Source: Pseudomonadota bacterium | Lineage (GTDB): Bacteria > Pseudomonadota > Alphaproteobacteria > Acetobacterales > Acetobacteraceae | DNA length: 5,294 nucleotides | Assembly: GCA_021808205.1 (NCBI GenBank) | Contig: JAKBCD010000182.1 | Location: 1 to 5,294, forward strand | Reading direction: 5' to 3' | In this document: positions 1-5,294 of the stretch, one piece after another | How the letters are laid out: each line of letters begins with the position of its first letter | How positions within the stretch are numbered: position 1 is the first letter of the stretch | The notes under the pieces: model-generated | Seen by the model: the letters and a program-made list of their open reading frames with translations, nothing else | Told to the model about the DNA's origin: nothing | Database searches by the model: none | Translations under genes and position numbers: made by a program

Positions 1-1196
1 TGAAGGAAGGTTGAATAAATGGCGCAGAACGGTGCCATACCTTCGGTTGCCATGCCTGCGGCAAATGTCACGGCGTGCTGTTCGGCAATCCCCACATCGA
101 AAATGCGATCGGGAAATTTCTGGGCAAATTTATCCAGACCCGTTCCGCCCGGCATGGCGGCGGTTATCGTGACGATTTTTGAATTATGCTCCGCCTCGGC
201 AATCAAGGCCTTCGCGAACACATTGGTGTAAGTTGGCGGGCCCGGCGGCGCCTTTTTCTGTTCGCCGGTAATCACATTAAACTTGGAAACGCCGTGATAC
301 TTGTCACCCGCCGCCTCAGCTGGTGCATAGCCTTTGCCTTTTTGCGTGACTACATGCAGCAAAAGCGGCGCCTGGGCATCGGAGTCGCGGAGATTACGGA
401 GTACGGGCAGCAAATGCTCCATATTGTGGCCGTCGATGGGGCCGACATAATAGAAGCCGAGCTCCTCGAACAATGTGCCGCCGGTGAGAATGCCGCGGGC
501 ATATTCTTCCGCCTTGCGTGCGGTGCGTTCAATGGGGCGTGGGAAGCGTTTCGCCATTTTTGCGGCGAAATCGCGCAGGCTCATGAAGCTGTGCGAGGAA
601 ATAAGCGTCGAAAGATAGGCGCTCATCGCGCCAACAGGTGGCGCGATTGACATGTCATTATCGTTGAGAATGACAATGAGCCGGGATTTCATCGCGCCGG
701 CGTTATTCATGGCCTCGTAGGCCATGCCGGCACTCATGGAGCCGTCGCCGATGACAGCGATGACGTTCCGGGGCGGCTCTTCCTTATTCAGATCTCTCGC
801 CACCGCCATGCCGAGCCCCGCGGAGATCGAGGTGCTGGAGTGCGCAGCGCCAAAGGGGTCGTATTCGCTTTCTGAACGGCGCGTGAAGCCAGACAACCCG
901 CCCGGCTGGCGCAGGGTGCGGATTTGCGCGCGCCGGCCCGTTAGAATTTTGTGCGGGTAGCATTGATGCCCCACATCCCAGATCAGCCGGTCGCGAGGCG
1001 TATCAAAAACCGCGTGGATGGCTACGGTCAGCTCAACAACGCCAAGGGATGACCCCAGATGTCCGCCGGTTACGGAAACCGTGTCGATCGTTTCAGCGCG
1101 CAGCTCGTCCGCCACCTGTTTGAGCTGGTCAGTCGAAAAATTGCGCAGATCTGCGGGGAAATGAACACGGTCGAGCAAGGGGGTAGCTGGCGGCAT
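1..1196 (-). CDS. dxs: 1-deoxy-D-xylulose-5-phosphate synthase (Dxs), N-terminal ~398 codons, 3' end outside window
   Basis: Dxs is the cytosolic thiamine-diphosphate enzyme that condenses pyruvate with glyceraldehyde 3-phosphate to DXP, the entry step of the MEP isoprenoid pathway. Read from the ATG at 1196, the frame stays open to the left edge. Visible family marks are [10 protein letters not shown] with His46 (the E. coli His49 equivalent), WDVGHQ at 73-78, the ThDP/Mg motif [16 protein letters not shown] beginning at Gly150, [10 protein letters not shown], and [16 protein letters not shown] with the catalytic Glu372 (E. coli Glu370). The sequence ends at AIYSTFLQ, so the C-terminal third of a normally ~640-residue protein lies outside. 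The start is supported by AGGAGG nine bases upstream and by alignment with the usual Dxs N-terminus ([12 protein letters not shown]). It is transcribed divergently from ispH. No frameshift or lost active-site residue is seen in the part present. Confidence 0.97.
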   Translation of the reverse strand, partial: MPPATPLLDRVHFPADLRNFSTDQLKQVADELRAETIDTVSVTGGHLGSSLGVVELTVAIHAVFDTPRDRLIWDVGHQCYPHKILTGRRAQIRTLRQPGGLSGFTRRSESEYDPFGAAHSSTSISAGLGMAVARDLNKEEPPRNVIAVIGDGSMSAGMAYEAMNNAGAMKSRLIVILNDNDMSIAPPVGAMSAYLSTLISSHSFMSLRDFAAKMAKRFPRPIERTARKAEEYARGILTGGTLFEELGFYYVGPIDGHNMEHLLPVLRNLRDSDAQAPLLLHVVTQKGKGYAPAEAAGDKYHGVSKFNVITGEQKKAPPGPPTYTNVFAKALIAEAEHNSKIVTITAAMPGGTGLDKFAQKFPDRIFDVGIAEQHAVTFAAGMATEGMAPFCAIYSTFL

Positions 1197-1203
1197 TAGA
1201 GGG

Positions 1204-1211
1204 CCCCTCCT
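1204..1211 (-). promoter_or_regulatory. dxs ribosome-binding site
   Basis: The minus strand reads AGGAGGGG here. Its AGGAGG core ends nine bases before the ATG at 1196. This near-perfect Shine-Dalgarno sequence fixes the dxs start and suggests strong translation. Confidence 0.8.
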
Positions 1212-1232
1212 GCGCGCCGCGCCGTCAAAAAT

Positions 1233-1261
1233 CGCATAGCTGGTCCCGTCATCCGCATCAA
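1233..1261 (-). promoter_or_regulatory. Candidate dxs promoter (weak)
   Basis: On the minus strand TTGATG (1261-1256) and TATGCG (1238-1233) are separated by exactly 17 bases. A start point about seven bases further would give a leader of roughly 30 nt carrying the AGGAGG site. The -10 matches only three of six consensus positions, so this is a guess based on position and spacing. Confidence 0.25.
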
Positions 1262-1306
1262 TCCGTTCAATATGCCCAAATCCTGTTCGGATAGGCGATC
1301 ATCGCC

Positions 1307-1335
1307 TTGTTCACCTGAGACACATAGGTGACAAT
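1307..1335 (+). promoter_or_regulatory. Candidate ispH promoter overlapping an inverted repeat (weak)
   Basis: TTGTTC (1307-1312) and GACAAT (1330-1335) are 17 bases apart; the -10 matches four and the -35 three consensus positions. The inverted repeat TCACCT/AGGTGA (1311-1331) lies almost exactly between the two boxes, where a repressor could block polymerase. If this promoter is used, ispH has a leader of about 180 nt that includes the hairpin at 1387-1407. Two rival weak candidates lie downstream, at 1407-1412 and 1441-1470. Confidence 0.25.
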
Positions 1336-1386
1336 CTTAAAAAAAGCCAGAACTGCGCCTAAACTACTCTCTCTAATTTGCAATTC

Positions 1387-1407
1387 CCGGCCCTTGCCGG
1401 TGTTTTT
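1387..1407 (+). terminator. Terminator-like hairpin upstream of ispH
   Basis: CCGGC (1387-1391) pairs perfectly with GCCGG (1396-1400) around a CCTT loop, followed by TG and five T residues (1403-1407). The form is that of a short intrinsic terminator reading toward ispH, about 113 bp before its start. No gene upstream on this strand needs terminating, because dxs points away. It may be an attenuator in the ispH leader, a block to stray transcription, or chance; the 5-bp stem is short. Confidence 0.4.
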
Positions 1408-1507
1408 ATGATTTGCGATGGGCTAAAAATAAGCCGAGGCTTGCAGACTGTAGAGGCAATGACATATTGCAAACTCTACATGCGGCACGGCTACGGCGCA
1501 CAGGCAA

Positions 1508-1511
1508 CAGG
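1508..1511 (+). promoter_or_regulatory. ispH ribosome-binding site
   Basis: AGGA sits nine bases before the ATG at 1521. It is modest but better than anything before the in-frame ATG at 1413, and so supports the shorter 317-residue IspH. Confidence 0.5.
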
Positions 1512-1520
1512 ATTAGAGCG

Positions 1521-2474
1521 ATGGACGGTTCTCGGCCTCCTAAGACACTACGGGTTATTCTTGCGCAGCCTCGCGGCTTCTGCGCAGGTGTTGAGAGGGC
1601 AATAGATATTGTTGAACGTGCGCTGACGAAATTTGGCCCGCCCATCTACGTACGCCACGAAATTGTTCACAACCGGCATGTCGTTGAAGATTTACGCTCC
1701 CGCGGTGCGGTGTTTGTGGATGAGCTGGAAGAGGTGCCTGAAGGCGCATGGACCGTATTCTCCGCGCATGGCGTTGCCCGCAAGGTCGTGCAGGCCGCGG
1801 CGGACAGGTCTTTGCCGGTTATTGACGCCACATGCCCGCTGGTTGCGAAGGTGCACGCAGAAGGCCGCCGCTATGCCAGCCAGGGGCGTGAGATTGTGTT
1901 AATCGGCCACGCCGGACATGCCGAGGTCGAGGGCACAATCGGCCAGATCGATGGTACGGTGTATCTGGTTCAAACCACTGAAGATGCTGAGAAGCTTCAG
2001 GTCGAAGACCCTGAAAAATTATCCTACATCACGCAGACGACGCTTTCCGTGGACGATACGCGCGGCATTATCGCAGCGCTCAAACAGCGGTTCCCTGCCA
2101 TTGTCGGCCCGGATGTAAAGGACATTTGCTACGCGACCCAGAACCGCCAGGAGGCTGTGCATCATTTGGCCGAACTCGTGGATCTGATCTTGGTTGTGGG
2201 AAGTAAAAACTCTTCTAACTCCAACCGGTTGCGCGAAATTGGCGCCGAGCTGGGCCGCCCGGCCTATCTTATTGACGATGCCAGCGCGCTGCAGGCTGAA
2301 TGGTTCCAGGGCGTAACCAGGGTGGGCCTGACCGCCGGGGCATCCGCGCCAGAGGTGCTGGTGCAGGGCGTGATCGACGGTATGAAGCGGTTCGGCCAGG
2401 TTGAGATCGAGCTTCTGGCGGGCACGCCGGAGGATGTTAAGTTTAAGCTCCCAGCTGAAGTGGCTGAAGTTTAA
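1521..2474 (+). CDS. ispH: 4-hydroxy-3-methylbut-2-enyl diphosphate reductase (IspH/LytB)
   Basis: IspH is the cytosolic iron-sulfur enzyme that reduces HMBPP to IPP and DMAPP, the last step of the MEP pathway. The 317-residue product has the expected length (~310-320). The three cluster ligands are all present: Cys21 in QPRGFCAGV, Cys105 in DATCPLV and Cys203 in [10 protein letters not shown]. Substrate-binding His50 (VHN), His83 (SAHGV), His133 and the proton-donating Glu135 ([11 protein letters not shown]) are also intact, as is [10 protein letters not shown] near the C-terminus. The frame is open back to an ATG at 1413, but that 36-residue extension lacks IspH homology and a ribosome-binding site, so 1521 is chosen. 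hpnH follows after 11 bp, so the two are probably one operon. Confidence 0.96.
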   Translation: MDGSRPPKTLRVILAQPRGFCAGVERAIDIVERALTKFGPPIYVRHEIVHNRHVVEDLRSRGAVFVDELEEVPEGAWTVFSAHGVARKVVQAAADRSLPVIDATCPLVAKVHAEGRRYASQGREIVLIGHAGHAEVEGTIGQIDGTVYLVQTTEDAEKLQVEDPEKLSYITQTTLSVDDTRGIIAALKQRFPAIVGPDVKDICYATQNRQEAVHHLAELVDLILVVGSKNSSNSNRLREIGAELGRPAYLIDDASALQAEWFQGVTRVGLTAGASAPEVLVQGVIDGMKRFGQVEIELLAGTPEDVKFKLPAEVAEV

Positions 2475-2477
2475 GGA
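2474..2477 (+). promoter_or_regulatory. hpnH ribosome-binding site overlapping the ispH stop codon
   Basis: The ispH stop TAA (2472-2474) runs into the Shine-Dalgarno AGGA (2474-2477), eight bases before the hpnH ATG at 2486. The shared base means ribosomes finishing ispH occupy the hpnH initiation site, which favours translational coupling. Confidence 0.6.
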
Positions 2478-2485
2478 TATAAACA

Positions 2486-3649
2486 ATGGGTGTGCCGCTA
2501 AACCAAGCTCTGCGTGTCGGGAGCTATATCCTCAAGCAACATCTTAGCGGGAACAAGCGCTACCCGCTGGTGCTGATGCTGGAGCCGCTGTTCCGCTGTA
2601 ATCTGGCTTGCCAGGGCTGCGGCAAGATTGACTATCCGAACGAGATCCTGAACCAGCGTATCTCTGTGGCGGATGCCATTTTGGCCGCTGAAGAATGCCC
2701 GGCGCCGATCATCGCCATCGCTGGCGGTGAGCCGCTGCTGCACAAGGAGATGCCGCAGATCGTCGAAGCCTATCTGAAGATGGGCAAGTTCGTGATTCTG
2801 TGCACCAACGCGCTGCTGCTGGAGAAAAAGATCGACCAGTATAAGCCGCACAAGAATTTCTGCTGGGATATCCATCTGGACGGCGACAAGGAGATGCATG
2901 ACCGCTCCGTCGATCAGGCGGGCGTTTATGAACGCGCTGTCGATGCGATCAAGCTCAGCAAATCCAAGGGTTTCCGCACCTCCATCAACTGCACCTTGTT
3001 CGACGGTGCGGACCCAGACCGGGTTGCGGCCTTTCTAGACACGGTGGCGGATCTCGATATCGAGGGCGTGATGACCTCCCCTGGCTATGCTTATGAGCGC
3101 GCGCCGGATCAGGAGCATTTCCTCAATCGCCAGCGCACCAAGGAGCTGTTCCGCGCCATCTTCCGCCGCGGCAAGGAGAGTGCCAAGCGCGGCAAGAAGT
3201 GGAAATTCACCCAGTCTCCGCTGTTTCTGGACTTTTTGGCCGGCAACCAGACCTATGCCTGCACGCCATGGGGCAACCCCACGCGCAATGTGTTTGGCTG
3301 GCAGCGCCCGTGCTATCTGCTGGGCGAGGGGTACGCCAAGAGCTTCAAGGAGCTGATGGAAACCACGGATTGGGACCGTTACGGAGTCGGCAATTACGAG
3401 AAATGTTCCGATTGCATGGTGCATTCAGGCTTTGAGGCCACGGCGGTGATGGATTCCATCAAGAGGCCGTGGAAGATTGCCCAGGTTGCTCTGGGCGGCA
3501 TCAAGACCGAAGGCGCCATGGCCAAAGACATTCCATTGGATAAGGCCCGCAAGGCGGATTTCAACGTATTTACCCGGCACGTGGAGAGCAAAATGGCTGA
3601 AATCCACGCAGAGAAGGCTGCCCGTCAGGCGGCACTGCCAGCGGAGTGA
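2486..3649 (+). CDS. hpnH: Adenosylhopane synthase HpnH (radical SAM, hopanoid side-chain biosynthesis)
   Basis: HpnH uses S-adenosylmethionine to generate a 5'-deoxyadenosyl radical and adds it to hopene (diploptene), giving adenosylhopane, the first step of the C35 hopanoid side chain. The 387-residue product has the radical-SAM motif CNLACQGC (Cys38, Cys42, Cys45; CX3CX2C) that binds the [4Fe-4S] cluster, and AGGEPLL at 79-85. Cys106 in VILCTNA matches the conserved Cys106 reported, as I recall, to quench the radical intermediate in the Zymomonas enzyme. The C-terminal DUF3463-like part carries Cys259, Cys276, Cys307 and Cys310, followed by a Lys/Ala-rich tail. No signal peptide or membrane helix is apparent. 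The start is fixed by the MGVPLNQALRVG terminus and a good ribosome-binding site. It sits 11 bp after ispH. Confidence 0.96.
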   Translation: MGVPLNQALRVGSYILKQHLSGNKRYPLVLMLEPLFRCNLACQGCGKIDYPNEILNQRISVADAILAAEECPAPIIAIAGGEPLLHKEMPQIVEAYLKMGKFVILCTNALLLEKKIDQYKPHKNFCWDIHLDGDKEMHDRSVDQAGVYERAVDAIKLSKSKGFRTSINCTLFDGADPDRVAAFLDTVADLDIEGVMTSPGYAYERAPDQEHFLNRQRTKELFRAIFRRGKESAKRGKKWKFTQSPLFLDFLAGNQTYACTPWGNPTRNVFGWQRPCYLLGEGYAKSFKELMETTDWDRYGVGNYEKCSDCMVHSGFEATAVMDSIKRPWKIAQVALGGIKTEGAMAKDIPLDKARKADFNVFTRHVESKMAEIHAEKAARQAALPAE

Positions 3650-3673
3650 GTTTATACCCTCCGGCCTCGTGTT

Positions 3674-3733
3674 AGAGCGCGATGACTTCAGGTCCACCCG
3701 CAAAACGAGCAGACCTGAAGTCTGAATCGCTCT
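3674..3733. repeat. Palindromic element 1 in the hpnH-hpnG spacer
   Basis: The inner arms GACTTCAGGTC (3684-3694) and GACCTGAAGTC (3712-3722) match perfectly over 11 bp around a 17-base loop. Outer arms AGAGCG (3674-3679) and CGCTCT (3728-3733) add six pairs across a small asymmetric bulge. The element starts 24 bp after the hpnH stop. It lacks a T-run, so it is not a classic intrinsic terminator, though it could protect the 3' end of the mRNA or aid termination. It shares GTCTGAATC and the AGAG/CTCT ends with element 2. Confidence 0.75.
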
Positions 3734-3748
3734 CTACTTCATTGATTC

Positions 3749-3810
3749 AGAGGCGGATTCAGACATGAGAGCGATCGCCGGGGCGATTCGATCTCATGTC
3801 ATCCGGCTCT
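3749..3810. repeat. Palindromic element 2, overlapping the hpnG stop codon
   Basis: GACATGAGA (3762-3770) pairs perfectly with TCTCATGTC (3792-3800). Outside it, AGAGGCGGAT (3749-3758) pairs with ATCCGGCTCT (3801-3810) with one G:G mismatch and a three-base bulge. Inside, CGCC and GGCG extend the stem toward the tip. The last two bases of the palindrome fall within the hpnG stop codon (CTA on plus, 3809-3811), so the hpnG transcript folds this hairpin directly at its end. Its GATTCAGAC segment matches the arm of element 1, which points to one repeat family. Confidence 0.75.
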
Positions 3811-4456
3811 AGGTTGAGGCTGGAAGCGTTTTCAGCCGCGCAAGCAAGGCTTGCCTTGCGGCTTTGGCGTCTCGCCCCACGGCGACAAGCCGTGGCACTT
3901 GCCATGGCTGCCGGGCGATGGAGGCCATGAGCCGGATAATGTCCAGGCTGCCATCGTCTTTCAGTGCAACAAGGGCGGCAGGCGGCAGGTTGCGTTCCGC
4001 CGGGTCTGCCACCGCCCGCAGAGCCGCGAAAGGCAGTTTCCTTTCCTTGGCGATTTCCGCGACAGAACCGGATTCGAGATCAATCGCCGCCGGGTGGCTG
4101 CGCTGATACAGAAGCGCCTTGGCCTGGGTTGAGGCGGCAATTTTATGTCCCGCCAGAATTGCCCCCGCCGTTGCGCCGCCAAGAAATTCAATTAGCCGGT
4201 AATCGCAAGGGTAGATGCGTGTGCCAAAAATCACCACGGATGGCACCAGAATCGTACCGGGCCTTAGTCCTGGCCGTAATCCACCGGCCAGGCCAAAGCT
4301 GATAAGGGCCTCGGCGCCTTCCTGTGCAAGAGCCTCAGCGGCATCCCTGGCGCCGTGAGGCGTGCCGCCACCAACGCCTACCATAAAGCCGCTGTTGCGT
4401 AGCCATTGTGCTTCTGCTTGCAGCCCCGTGACGACGCCAATTTTGGCCCGATTCAT
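3809..4456 (-). CDS. hpnG: Hopanoid-associated nucleoside phosphorylase HpnG
   Basis: HpnG belongs to the purine nucleoside phosphorylase/MTA-nucleosidase family. It removes adenine from adenosylhopane, yielding the (phospho)ribosylhopane intermediate for bacteriohopanepolyols, so it acts right after HpnH. The 215-residue protein shows GVVTGLQAEAQWL at 7-19, SFGLAGGLRPGLRPGTILVP at 53-72, and IDLESGSVAEIA at 125-136, whose Glu128 matches the catalytic-pocket Glu of MTA nucleosidase (VEME). Asp151 in RAVADPAE corresponds to the catalytic Asp of the family (ISDVAD). Its length is normal for HpnG. TAGG six bases before the ATG is a weak ribosome-binding site. It faces hpnH convergently and lies 33 bp downstream of tRNA-Lys on the same strand. 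Confidence 0.92.
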   Translation of the reverse strand: MNRAKIGVVTGLQAEAQWLRNSGFMVGVGGGTPHGARDAAEALAQEGAEALISFGLAGGLRPGLRPGTILVPSVVIFGTRIYPCDYRLIEFLGGATAGAILAGHKIAASTQAKALLYQRSHPAAIDLESGSVAEIAKERKLPFAALRAVADPAERNLPPAALVALKDDGSLDIIRLMASIARQPWQVPRLVAVGRDAKAARQALLARLKTLPAST

Positions 4457-4489
4457 GTTTTGCCTAGAATTCGCTAAAGCCGGTTGACT

Positions 4490-4564
4490 TGGTGAGCCCG
4501 GTGGGGGTCGAACCCACGGCCAACCGATTAAAAGTCGGTTGCTCTACCACTGAGCTACAGGCTC
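4490..4564 (-). tRNA. tRNA-Lys (anticodon TTT), CCA encoded
   Basis: Read on the minus strand, the acceptor arms GAGCCTG and CGGGCTC pair over 7 bp with one G:T. The D arm is GCTC-AGTGGTA-GAGC. The anticodon arm ACCGA-CTTTTAA-TCGGT puts TTT at positions 34-36, so it reads lysine AAA/AAG. The T arm is GTGGG-TTCGACC-CCCAC. The discriminator A is followed by an encoded CCA (4490-4492). All invariant features are present, so it should be functional. No T-run terminator follows before hpnG 33 bp downstream, which suggests a shared transcript trimmed by tRNA-processing enzymes. No convincing promoter was identified upstream; TTGACT at 4637-4632 is a possible -35 without a good -10. Confidence 0.96.
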
Positions 4565-4637
4565 TTACCAAGGCGGCGCGGAATTCAACCCACGTCCGTC
4601 GAGGCTGCAAAAACCATCTTTCGCCAGGCGAAGTCAA

Positions 4638-4658
4638 GCCGCCGGAGCCGGTGGCGGC
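4638..4658. repeat. Short inverted repeat between the adh terminator and tRNA-Lys
   Basis: GCCGCC (4638-4643) and GGCGGC (4653-4658) form perfect 6-bp arms around a 9-base loop. A smaller TCGCC-A-GGCGA palindrome lies beside it at 4621-4631. They occupy the stretch where the tRNA promoter should lie. They have no T-run, and a role is unproven in this GC-rich sequence. Confidence 0.3.
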
Positions 4659-4671
4659 CATCATTGGGCAT

Positions 4672-4697
4672 AAAAAGCGCGCCATGCAGGCGCGCTT
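4672..4697 (-). terminator. Rho-independent terminator of the alcohol dehydrogenase gene
   Basis: On the minus strand AAGCGCGCC and GGCGCGCTT pair perfectly over 9 bp around a TGCAT loop and run straight into a T tract (complement of 4672-4676). It starts 14 bp after the stop codon at 4712. It should separate the dehydrogenase transcript from the tRNA-Lys/hpnG unit on the same strand. Confidence 0.88.
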
Positions 4698-4711
4698 CGG
4701 CATGAAAGGGC

Positions 4712-5294
4712 TTATTCGGCTTTCAATGTCGCCATGTCGATGCAGAAGCGATACTTCACATCGCTCTTCAACATGCGTTCATACGCCTCGTTGATCTTCT
4801 GGATAGAGATCATCTCGATCTCGGCGGCGATATTATGCTTGCCGCAGAAATCCAGCATTTCCTGAGTTTCCTTGATGCCACCAATGATGGAGCCGGCGAA
4901 ATTACGCCGCCGCATCAGCAACGGGAATACGGGGATGGGCAGCGGGTGCTCAGGGGCTCCCACCTGCACCATGGTGGCGTCGCGCTTCAGCAGATTGAAA
5001 TAAGGAGAAAGATCATGAGAGGCGGAAACCGTATCGATGATCAGATCGAAGCTTTCGGCGTGTTCCGCCATCTGCGCTTCATCCTTGGACAGAATCACCA
5101 GGCTGGCGCCAAGCTTCTTTGCATCCTCCACCTTGCTGGCTGACGTGGTGAACAATGCCGTCTCAGCGCCCATCGCGTGGGCCAGCTTCACGCCCATATG
5201 GCCAAGCCCGCCCAATCCGATGATGCCAACCTTCTTGCCCGGCCCCGCACCCCAGTGGCGCAGCGGTGAATAGAGCGTGATGCCCGCGCACAGC
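4712..5294 (-). CDS. NAD(P)-dependent zinc alcohol dehydrogenase, YahK/CAD type, C-terminal 193 residues
   Basis: This is the C-terminal part of a medium-chain zinc dehydrogenase of the cinnamyl-alcohol-dehydrogenase/YahK group, which interconverts aldehydes and alcohols with NAD(P)H in the cytosol. The frame is open to the right edge and begins LCAGITLYSPLRHW; its Cys is the third catalytic zinc ligand of the family (PLLCAGIT). The Rossmann motif GIIGLGGLGHMG follows, then FTTSASK, LLKRDATMVQVGAP, AGSIIGGIKETQEMLDFC and the ending INEAYERMLKSDVKYRF, closely like E. coli YahK. About 155 N-terminal residues, with the other catalytic zinc ligands and the structural-zinc cysteines, lie outside. 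It ends at TAA and a strong terminator, so it is a transcription unit separate from the hopanoid genes. The natural substrate cannot be deduced. Confidence 0.92.
   Translation of the reverse strand, partial: LCAGITLYSPLRHWGAGPGKKVGIIGLGGLGHMGVKLAHAMGAETALFTTSASKVEDAKKLGASLVILSKDEAQMAEHAESFDLIIDTVSASHDLSPYFNLLKRDATMVQVGAPEHPLPIPVFPLLMRRRNFAGSIIGGIKETQEMLDFCGKHNIAAEIEMISIQKINEAYERMLKSDVKYRFCIDMATLKAE

Larger units (their letters stand above)
1197..1520. other. Divergent intergenic region between dxs and ispH (324 bp, no gene)
   Basis: No coding sequence is supported here. The region must carry the start signals for both divergent genes. It holds, from left to right, the dxs ribosome-binding site, a possible dxs promoter (1233-1261), an odd palindrome AGGCGAT-C-ATCGCCT (1293-1307), an inverted repeat TCACCT/AGGTGA with a 9-base spacer (1311-1331), and a terminator-like hairpin (1387-1407). 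It ends with a weak ribosome-binding site for ispH. TATGAT at 1407-1412 resembles a -10 box but lacks a good -35. TTGCAG at 1441 with TATTGC 18 bases downstream is another weak promoter candidate. No riboswitch class was recognised. Confidence 0.75.

Noticed and set aside
186..650. Open frame of 154 codons on the plus strand
   Set aside because: It lies entirely antisense to dxs, whose conserved residues are unmistakable; it is a shadow of that gene.
1413..1520. In-frame 36-residue N-terminal extension of IspH from the ATG at 1413
   Set aside because: It has no ribosome-binding site, no resemblance to IspH, and overlaps the likely leader; the start at 1521 gives the normal family length.
1336..1520. 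A riboswitch in the ispH leader
   Set aside because: Beyond one short hairpin I see no recognisable aptamer core, and I know of no common riboswitch class controlling ispH.
2019..2486. Open frame of 155 codons on the minus strand
   Set aside because: It is antisense to the end of ispH, with no ribosome-binding site or recognisable protein features.
3674..3810. The palindrome pair as a CRISPR array or a mobile-element end
   Set aside because: There are only two diverged units, no regular spacers, and no transposase or target duplications nearby.
4490..4564. tRNA-Lys as an integration (att) site
   Set aside because: No second copy of the tRNA 3' end, integrase gene or change in sequence character is seen in the window.
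4489..4794. Plus-strand open frame of 101 codons
   Set aside because: It runs through the tRNA-Lys gene, the terminator and the dehydrogenase 3' end on the opposite strand, so it cannot be a real gene.

Overview
The window looks like chromosomal DNA of a hopanoid-producing alphaproteobacterium. The sequence is moderately GC-rich. The IspH/HpnH/HpnG proteins and the shape of the tRNA-Lys would suit the Acetobacteraceae or other Rhodospirillales-like groups. That placement is inference from general resemblance and is no firmer than family level.

Layout from left to right. Positions 1-1196 (minus) hold the N-terminal ~398 codons of dxs, the first enzyme of the MEP isoprenoid pathway; the gene runs off the left edge. 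A 324-bp divergent intergenic region (1197-1520) holds the dxs ribosome-binding site, candidate promoters, two short inverted repeats and a terminator-like hairpin in front of ispH. ispH (1521-2474, plus), the last enzyme of the MEP pathway, is followed after 11 bp by hpnH (2486-3649, plus), the radical-SAM adenosylhopane synthase. A 159-bp convergent spacer holds two related long palindromic elements (3674-3733 and 3749-3810). hpnG (3809-4456, minus) encodes the nucleoside-phosphorylase-like enzyme that acts on the HpnH product. A tRNA-Lys gene (anticodon TTT, CCA encoded; 4490-4564, minus) lies 33 bp upstream of hpnG with no visible terminator between them. A strong hairpin-plus-T terminator (4672-4697, minus) closes the transcript of a YahK/cinnamyl-alcohol-dehydrogenase-type zinc alcohol dehydrogenase (4712-5294, minus), whose N-terminal half lies beyond the right edge.

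Functionally, Dxs and IspH open and close the route to IPP/DMAPP. Those units feed squalene and hopene made elsewhere. HpnH then attaches the 5'-deoxyadenosyl group to hopene, and HpnG removes adenine to start the C35 bacteriohopanepolyol side chain. The window thus links precursor supply to hopanoid side-chain synthesis. The alcohol dehydrogenase has no evident tie to this route.

I found no wholly undescribed system. The points most worth a second look are the paired palindromic elements between two enzymes of consecutive steps placed convergently, the tRNA-Lys/hpnG arrangement, and the terminator-like hairpin and inverted repeats in the dxs-ispH spacer.
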